NCBI GenBank assembly: GCA_028753945.1
Contig: JAPNXP010000010.1
Location: 2,421,042 to 2,485,041 of the forward strand
Reading direction: 5' to 3'
From: Hexactinellida sp. DTS-2022
Taxonomy: Eukaryota; Porifera; Hexactinellida
DNA: 64,000 bases
Shown one piece after another: positions 57,972-64,000 of the stretch. The notes beneath the pieces are model-generated. The model searched no databases. It was not told the DNA's origin and worked only from the letters and a program-made list of their open reading frames with translations. A program made the translations under genes and the position numbers. The stretch's first letter is position 1. Each line of letters begins with the position of its first letter.

Positions 57972-58340
57972 TGCCATAGACTCAGTTGCGAATCTCAAGA
58001 TACAATACTCTGTGCAAACTAACTTGCATAAATATTTTTAGTCATCAAGTAGTGTTCCCTTATAGTCCAATTCCCTAATTGAAAAATCTCGAATTGTCTA
58101 GTTATCTAATTGTCCAGTTCTCTAATCGTCATGTTCACCATTTGTCCGCTTGGGGCCCCTGCGGACAATTATTGACTATTAATTATGTACAGTGTGATTA
58201 GGGATGTATTAGCACTATTTGATAGTGTATTATAGTACTATTAGCTAGTATAAGGCTCAACCTCCGAATAGCGGACAACCTCTAAATAACGGACAACGAC
58301 TCCGGTCCCAAAGTGTCCGTTGAACAGAGGCTCTACTGTA

Positions 58341-58780
58341 TTGATTCTATTTAGTTGTAGTATTTATTTACAATTGTTTAAAGCAAATAAAATAGAATAA
58401 ATCAATTTGTTTAGATCTTCGAGATCATTTACATTTATTTATTAAATATCTAAATTATACGTATAATGAATTAATTTAACATTAGTATCAACAGTGAATT
58501 TAATTAAAGCGTGTAAAGATAATTATGCCATTATTGATATTTGCTAAAATAGACATGAAATCACAAGGTTGTTTAAGTTAAACCTATAGTAAGATTTACA
58601 GTCATTTTAGAATAATTTGAACGGCCGTTAATAAGTTCCGAGATAAGTTTTGACATCATTAAAATTCCTGTTGGTTAAATCATATACTATTGTGTGGTTA
58701 GTGACTCAGTGTATACTATGTAGGTAAATAATAATTAAAATTTTCAAATCGATTCAAGATCTATAAATTAAATTAAACTA
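58341..58780. other. AT-rich spacer
   Basis: No gene or complete repeat recognised. Confidence 0.4.
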
Positions 58781-59108
58781 CGTTAACTCCCGTAAACGAA
58801 GTCGGATATAACGAAATTTCGACTTAAAACGAAATTCCCGCATATAATGAAATGGATGTTTTCCCCCCAGAGCACAAAATGCATTAGTTAATATCAGCTT
58901 ATAGCGAATATCCGGATGTAACGAAGGAATTTACAGGTCGCAAGCAGTGCACTTCGCAGGGCGGCGCTGGCGCGGTACCAATGGTGAGACACACTAACAT
59001 TAATTTAAGCCAGTGGCCCACCTCAGGTGGGGCACGCTCAAATTCAGGTGGGGCACAGGGCCGACCCTCCCGCCGCCCCTGGCACTTCGTTATAACGAGA
59101 GTTCACTG
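58781..59108. mobile_element. TA-type MITE with GTTATAACG arms and a nested hAT MITE
   Basis: The left end CGTTAACTCCCGTAAACGAAG and inverted right end CAGTGAACTCTCGTTATAACG resemble the 28538-28764 family; TA lies on both sides. A GC-rich hAT MITE of 125 bp is nested at 58957-59081 (CAGGGCGGCGCTGG ... GCCGCCCCTG) with a perfect duplication GCACTTCG (58949-58956, 59082-59089). Confidence 0.78.
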
Positions 59109-59109
59109 T

Positions 59110-59800
59110 AAATGCTATTTTCACCCATATGCTAATTTCACCCAAACATGGATATTCTATATCTATGCTATTTTTACCCACGTGTTAAATCACCACACTG
59201 TCCTTTTAATGTTTCACTAACTTGTTGATGATTTGTTTACAATGGTGTTATACACAATTAATATTTATACATAATTCCTATGAAATAAATAGTCGTAACA
59301 AATTATTTTCCTTTAAATTAAATTCATCAATTGTTATGTCCAATGGAGATTGAATTCTAAGATTCTTTCTTGAAATATTTGAATGATAATATGATCCCCG
59401 TACGAGTTCTTGAAACAAGTTCCAGATAATATGTGAAGAATTATAGAGCTATGGCAGCAGGTTATATGGCAAAATAAAATTCTATTTATAAGGTAAGGAT
59501 TTCAAATCAGCATCACAACCAAGCATACAAAAATTATTGTTCAAAATTAATTAATTTCGGTTCATTTAGCTAAAAATCAATGGCGTAGACAACGTAGCTC
59601 CCGAATTATTATAATATTTTATTATAATTCTGTAATTTTAAGATATTTGAAAGAATTTATCAAAGCAAAGTCAAGTATGGCTTTGCTTTGTAATACAAAA
59701 TCATCTTGATAAAAAATATTTTTCAAAGGGAAAGGTTATTACTATAGTAATTCTTAAATTAAACTTTGCCTGTTCACCATTACAGTACACTTATGCAAGA
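59110..59800. other. Non-coding stretch
   Basis: No recognised gene or complete element. Confidence 0.4.
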
Positions 59801-62248
59801 TCAATATATTTTTATAGAATAATACAAATTCCAAAATAGAACAGATCCCAACTGTTTCCAAACCACAAGAAAAACACGACTTTGAAATACATGGCGATAT
59901 GGGTTTGAGGAAGAGGAAGTACTTGGACAACTAGATTTGTTCAAAATTTGGTTAAATGAAATCTGGTAGTGATACCCTGACATTTGTCTATATAAACCGA
60001 AGTGGTGCTCCAGCGCATCATTTTGAATTCTTGCAGTTAGAAGGTACTGGTATCCGCAGTTTTCGGTAAGTTGTTTGACCAGCAGTGGTAACGCCTCGCA
60101 TGTGTGTCTGAAACTGGGAAAGGTTTGTGGTGTTAACTTTCCATATAAAGATGGCAGATTAATCCAAATATCTAACCAAGAGACGTTGTTTAAAAATTGT
60201 AAACGAAAATATCCTGGGTAAAGTGGAGCTGAATATTCATCCTTAAAACGTATATCTTTCCCGACCCAGTTGACATTGAATAGTTTCCACACCTGATTGA
60301 TTAATTCAAGGAATTCTACTGTTTGATTCGTGTGTATGAGGTCTTTTTCCATTTTCCACGATAATAAGCCGGCATATGTTGTCTCATGGAAAATTTCCAA
60401 AGCAAAACTAACATTTTGTCGTTCTAACCTTGAGGGCAAACACGCTTTCGCTGTTAATCTTGGTGCTCGCTTCAAGACATTACATTTATCAGAATTGAAT
60501 TAATTACGGATATCCTGAAAGGGTGCATAACATAGTTCAGGATAAAGAGATTAAAGGTAAATGAGTGGTCGAAATGTTGGTTCGAGAAATGGAGACGTAA
60601 AACTTTGTTTACGTTACTGATATTTTGTTGTACACATAATTTGCATTCAGCAAATTTCGGAAAAATAAATGTATTGTCTAAATTTCTTAGATTTAAACAA
60701 TTATTCCTAATGGACTTAATGATATGAACAAAATCAAAAAACAAAATTAAACTTATTTGTGGATTGCATGGGTGCTGTACCTTTGGTTCCAGTCTCGAAT
60801 TAAAAGAAAATAATTTGTATAAACGAACATTGAGTGGATAAATATCAGTACACACAGCTTCAACAAACAGACCGCAAGCTTCGATGTCACAAATAGTTGA
60901 TTTAACAATTGGATATAATGATTCAGCAGATCAAGAACCCAAAGGTATTAATCGCACAATGGTGGAAAACCTGGTCGATAAACTAGAAACCATCATAGAA
61001 AAAACTGTAGTATGTGGATCATCCGGATTATTAATCGACCCAATTACCCTTCCTCCCTTATAGGATGCATCACTACGAATGTGAACTTCATCCATTTGAA
61101 GAATCACATGGCGCTCTAAATCATTAAACGTGGTAGCAACTTCTTCAAGAATTTTAGTATACTCACTCTCTAGGCCAATACTATTTTTAATCTTCAACAA
61201 ATTACGTTCGTGTGGAAGTATGATACAGTTAGAGCTTTGGATAAGCAGATAACAAGCTGGTGAAATTCCGTGAATTTTTAGACAATAGACCTGAGTGAGA
61301 ATATTATAACGTCGAGCATTTTTATCAACAATTTTGCATTTCAGCTGATCGAGCAAAAAATTAAGACGATTAGCATATAATCATTCTCGGCTTCGAAATC
61401 AAATGTGGAATGGGTAGGATCTAGTGTATCAATAGCACTAGAAAGAGTATGAATGACATTCTAGAAAGGGGTTGCTGTGGAAATTGAGCAATCTTTTTGA
61501 CTCATTTCAAATATTTCAACTTCATGAATAATATTTTCTAACAATCTGATATCGTTAAACGAATTACAAGATAGTTTGATTCTATTATTTTCTTTATAAA
61601 AAGCCTTACAATCTAATTTTTCATCAACAATTATTGAACGTTCGACCGTAAAATTTCATTATGATAGTGAATCTTAAGAGATAGAATGATTGTAGAATTG
61701 GGTCGATGAAGAAGCCAACCGTTAGGTAGTTCAATTAGATGTAACTTAGAAATAATGCAATTAAGATTAGAAAGAATAAACTTAGATTCAGTTTCTTTGA
61801 AATCTGCGCGGCTCTTCTGGTAGGCTTCCTGTACCCTCTTCTCCACCTTAACATCTAAAGATAGTCTTTGACATCTATCAGCAGCATCTGTCAGATAGCT
61901 AGGACAGTTTGGAAAGATGCTAGGGACTGCACACTTCTTAAGAGCCACTTTCTTCCTGATCGTCAATCATCTCCATTCCGTTGAAGTATTGAATGGTCCT
62001 CTCTATGTCTTCTTCATGAAAATGGTGTATGCAGACCTTCAAAACAAAAGACATAGAATACAATAAAAAAGTAAACATATTATAACATAGTACCTTCAAT
62101 CGTTTATTCATCTCGTAGTCTTCTCTCTGCCTAGTATTGCTCGGAACCACTTCTCACAAGTTTCAACATCAGTGGGGAAAGAGAAAACAGGTATATATTC
62201 ATCTTTGTCAGAATAGTTTTACTTAGAACCAGGTACGAGGCAAGTCAT
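59801..62248 (-). pseudogene. Second THAP/P-element-type transposase, heavily decayed
   Basis: Collinear with the gene at 47390-50281 but in pieces. A THAP start at 62246-62248 (MTCLVPGSK, then a stop; YIPVFSFP; W) has the second Cys changed to Ser. A 57-bp GT-AG intron (62037-62093) joins RLK to VCIHHFHEEDI. Next come KKCAVPSIFPNCPSYLTD (61631-61966), ILQMDEVHIRSDASYKGG (60931-61356), FFDFVHIIKSIRNNCLN (60472-60855) and a last piece 59801-60475 with LTPQTFPSFRHTCEALPL and NDALEHHFGLYRQMSG. At least three frame breaks separate the pieces, and the C-terminal DRG region is absent. No inverted ends were found. Confidence 0.82.
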
Positions 62249-62515
62249 GTTGAAATTTGAATTCGCAAAGTGAAAATTATGAAGTTTAGCAAGTAACAAT
62301 GCAATTAAAATCATTATTGAATATCGTAAAATTTTGAGTGTAATAATTATGGGTGGTTATTATGTGGTTAGTGAAATTCGTACTCTCACTACTCTGTTGT
62401 TTATTGGGCAGCATGTAGAAATTAGTCAGTTACTCAAGTGTTTATAACTTCTATAATCATTCAGTACTTGTATTTCTTGAACGTGAATATGATCTAAACG
62501 AATTTTAATCGTTCT

Positions 62516-63662
62516 CACAGTGGTTTAAAATGGGAGTTAGTAAAGAATAGGTATCCTGGTTGCAGATAGACATATGAGATGTATTAAATGCATATGGGTT
62601 ATTGATAGCTGCGAATTGAATGGCATCATCAAAAATGATGTATCCACTCTTTTAAGTTTAGTTCTAGGCGATTTGTTGTAAATCAATGAAACACAAAAAT
62701 TTTGGTTTGTTAACAATCTTTTAATACTCACCCACAGTTGTTGTTCAAATATGTTGAACATGGGGAATATTTTGTAAAAGTCCAGTTCCCAAAGGATATA
62801 AGAATTTGTACACTCATGTAAAGGGGTTAGATTGTTACTTATTGTAATTATAATGTGTATTAGAACTCATATAAATCCTAGATGACTTTTTCTAGCATAG
62901 CTGTCACTTGTGCATCACACTAAATAACCTCCGAATTGTGCAAAACTAACTTCCTTCAATATCAAAATCCCAATATGAGTTCATAGTTCGCTGCTCTCAT
63001 TGATGAAATTGTACTTAAGTGCTCAGTTGTTCTTAATATACAATATTTACTTACATTTGGGTGACCAATAAGATATACTACTGAATAGTCGCGAATAATT
63101 AGTTTTAGCATTTTCATAGCAACGAAAAATAGAGAATGGAATTTGAATATAAATTCTATATTGCGCATCGAAGCGCATCTAAATATTTTAATATGTTGTA
63201 TATGTTCCATCATAGAATGGCCACAGGAAATTTCTAAGCTATAGAATGATATATGTGTTTTAGCGGATACTTAAAAATTTCAAAATAATTTGATATTGAT
63301 AATTTTGTCAAACAGCTCCAAAGAAGAAATTTGAGAAGTTAATAAGACATTTCGATCAATTTGACAATTTGAATAGATTGAATATGTGTTAAATTTATAA
63401 TGTATAAGAAGAGTAAGGTATATTGCAGACACAAACGAAATCCTAGCAAATTGAAATTCTTGATATTTTGAAACCGCAATTTAAGGAATTTTGATAAATA
63501 CATTCTTTCATCTTTAACAGTTGCTAGTTTTAGCTATAGGTACTCCACCAAGTTAATTTTTGAAATACTTAGTAATTACACAATTATAAATCTATTTATT
63601 TCATAATTAAGCAATTTCTACACCTTGAAATTTTCAACTATTCCGTGCCCCAAACCACTGTG
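62516..63662. mobile_element. Non-autonomous Transib-type element, family B copy 1
   Basis: The ends CACAGTGGTTTAAAATGGG and, inverted, CACAGTGGTTTGGGGC share 11 bp. The flanks are a perfect 5-bp duplication GTTCT (62511-62515, 63663-63667). The left half is nearly the same as 33890-34500. No transposase coding; the short open frames inside are not conserved as genes. Confidence 0.82.
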
Positions 63663-63667
63663 GTTCT

Positions 63668-64000
63668 GTAGGGATGAATTAAAACAATTGTTACCGCTAG
63701 ATTAATATAGTGAATATCCCTGAAGATCAAGTTTATATTCTCGCTGTTATTCCAAAAATAAGTTTTAAGGGGCACAAAGTCGGTGAATTCACCATAAATA
63801 CTCAAATCATCTTTAAATTTCAAGTTATTGTACAGAATAATCCCATGGTAATTGCCATCCATGGTAATTCACTAGAGTGCCATTGCCTTAGTATATAGAT
63901 TGCTATGATATAACCTTCAAGATTGTGCTTATTAAAGTTGTATTATTTGTAGGCAGTGGAATATATAAACTTCTCATTCATGGGAAAAGTAGCTCCATTA
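63668..64000. other. Window end, nothing recognised
   Basis: AT-rich sequence with one unsupported 74-codon frame on the minus strand. Confidence 0.35.

Larger units (their letters stand above)
52640..58041 (+). pseudogene. Tigger/pogo-type transposase, frameshifted and split by a Transib insertion
   Basis: Parts in order: a Psq-type helix-turn-helix (52640-52926; LNLKKKVELIHFTEKNPG); a CENP-B/Tc5-type second DNA-binding region resuming in another frame ([11 protein letters not shown] near 52970, [14 protein letters not shown]); a DDE_1 core with D72 (NMDETG), D178 (LMDNAGCHP) and D211 ([12 protein letters not shown]), counted from 52980; a frameshift near 53800; an acidic tail (EDPFLECDV, QQDEDNDSDDSD); an in-frame TGA (54095-54097); and EALLALEDVYTFLQ. 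At 54236 the Transib intervenes. After 57976 the frame resumes exactly (IDSVANLKIQYSVQTNLH) to a TAG at 58039-58041, a typical Tigger terminus. It is therefore a decayed gene with at least two frameshifts and one stop, besides the insertion. Confidence 0.85.
50937..58338 (+). mobile_element. Tigger/pogo-type element carrying HIRAN and DDE genes, interrupted by Transib
   Basis: The left end CAGTGGAGCCTCC (50937) and inverted right end CAGTAGAGCCTCTG (58338) are each flanked by TA. Both subterminal regions carry AAATAACGGACAAC blocks. Between them lie a Tc1-type MITE (51209-51659), a HIRAN gene (51692-52090, minus), a hAT MITE (52412-52604), a Tigger transposase pseudogene (52640-58041) and the nested Transib (54237-57971). 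Without the nested elements it would be about 3 kb. An alternative left end at 52251 (CAGTGAAACCAGTG after TA) would leave the HIRAN gene outside, but no partner end was found for it. Confidence 0.6.

Noticed and set aside
1..64000. tRNA, rRNA, CRISPR or bacterial-style operons
   Set aside because: No cloverleaf-like, rRNA-like or spaced direct-repeat pattern was seen by eye; a tRNA scan would be the decisive test.

Overview
The window looks like AT-rich nuclear DNA from an invertebrate animal. The one convincing host gene is a metazoan-type MLX (bHLH-zipper) gene with conventional GT-AG splicing. Everything else recognisable is DNA transposons, their relics and their non-autonomous derivatives. 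I saw no rRNA, tRNA, CRISPR array or bacterial-style operon, and the species cannot be fixed from the sequence alone.

Layout. (1) 934-24485: two coding exons of the MLX-like gene on the minus strand, separated by an intron of about 23 kb. That intron is full of transposons: a MULE with FLYWCH, DDE and RING domains (1911-4722), a P-like relic (6.4-6.7 kb), a Transib-type non-autonomous element (6886-8526), hAT elements (8793-10418), a Ginger-like integrase+OTU element (11027-16583), a triple nest of hAT elements (17157-19268), and small inverted-repeat elements (21-24 kb). (2) 24.5-31 kb: mostly featureless, with small TA-flanked inverted-repeat elements and a hAT relic. (3) 31128-37101: one hAT element with a perfect 8-bp target duplication, which has taken many later insertions. 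(4) 37.1-46 kb: a second Transib-type non-autonomous copy, an integrase relic, foldback elements and hAT MITEs. (5) 47191-50696: a nearly intact P-like element (THAP transposase, 31-bp inverted ends). (6) 50937-58338: a Tigger/pogo element, apparently carrying a HIRAN gene, whose transposase C-terminus is cut by an intact Transib transposon (54237-57971). (7) 58.8-64 kb: a decayed second THAP/P transposase and another complete Transib-type non-autonomous element (62516-63662).

The most notable system is the Transib set. One autonomous copy has an uninterrupted 712-residue RAG1-related transposase, ends that begin with CACAGTG (the V(D)J recombination-signal heptamer) and a perfect 5-bp target duplication. 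Removing it together with one duplication restores the Tigger reading frame through to its stop codon. Several non-autonomous elements in the same window have CACAGTG ends and 5-bp duplications and are plausible substrates of such an enzyme. Nested insertions with empty-site comparisons give a relative order of transposition events.
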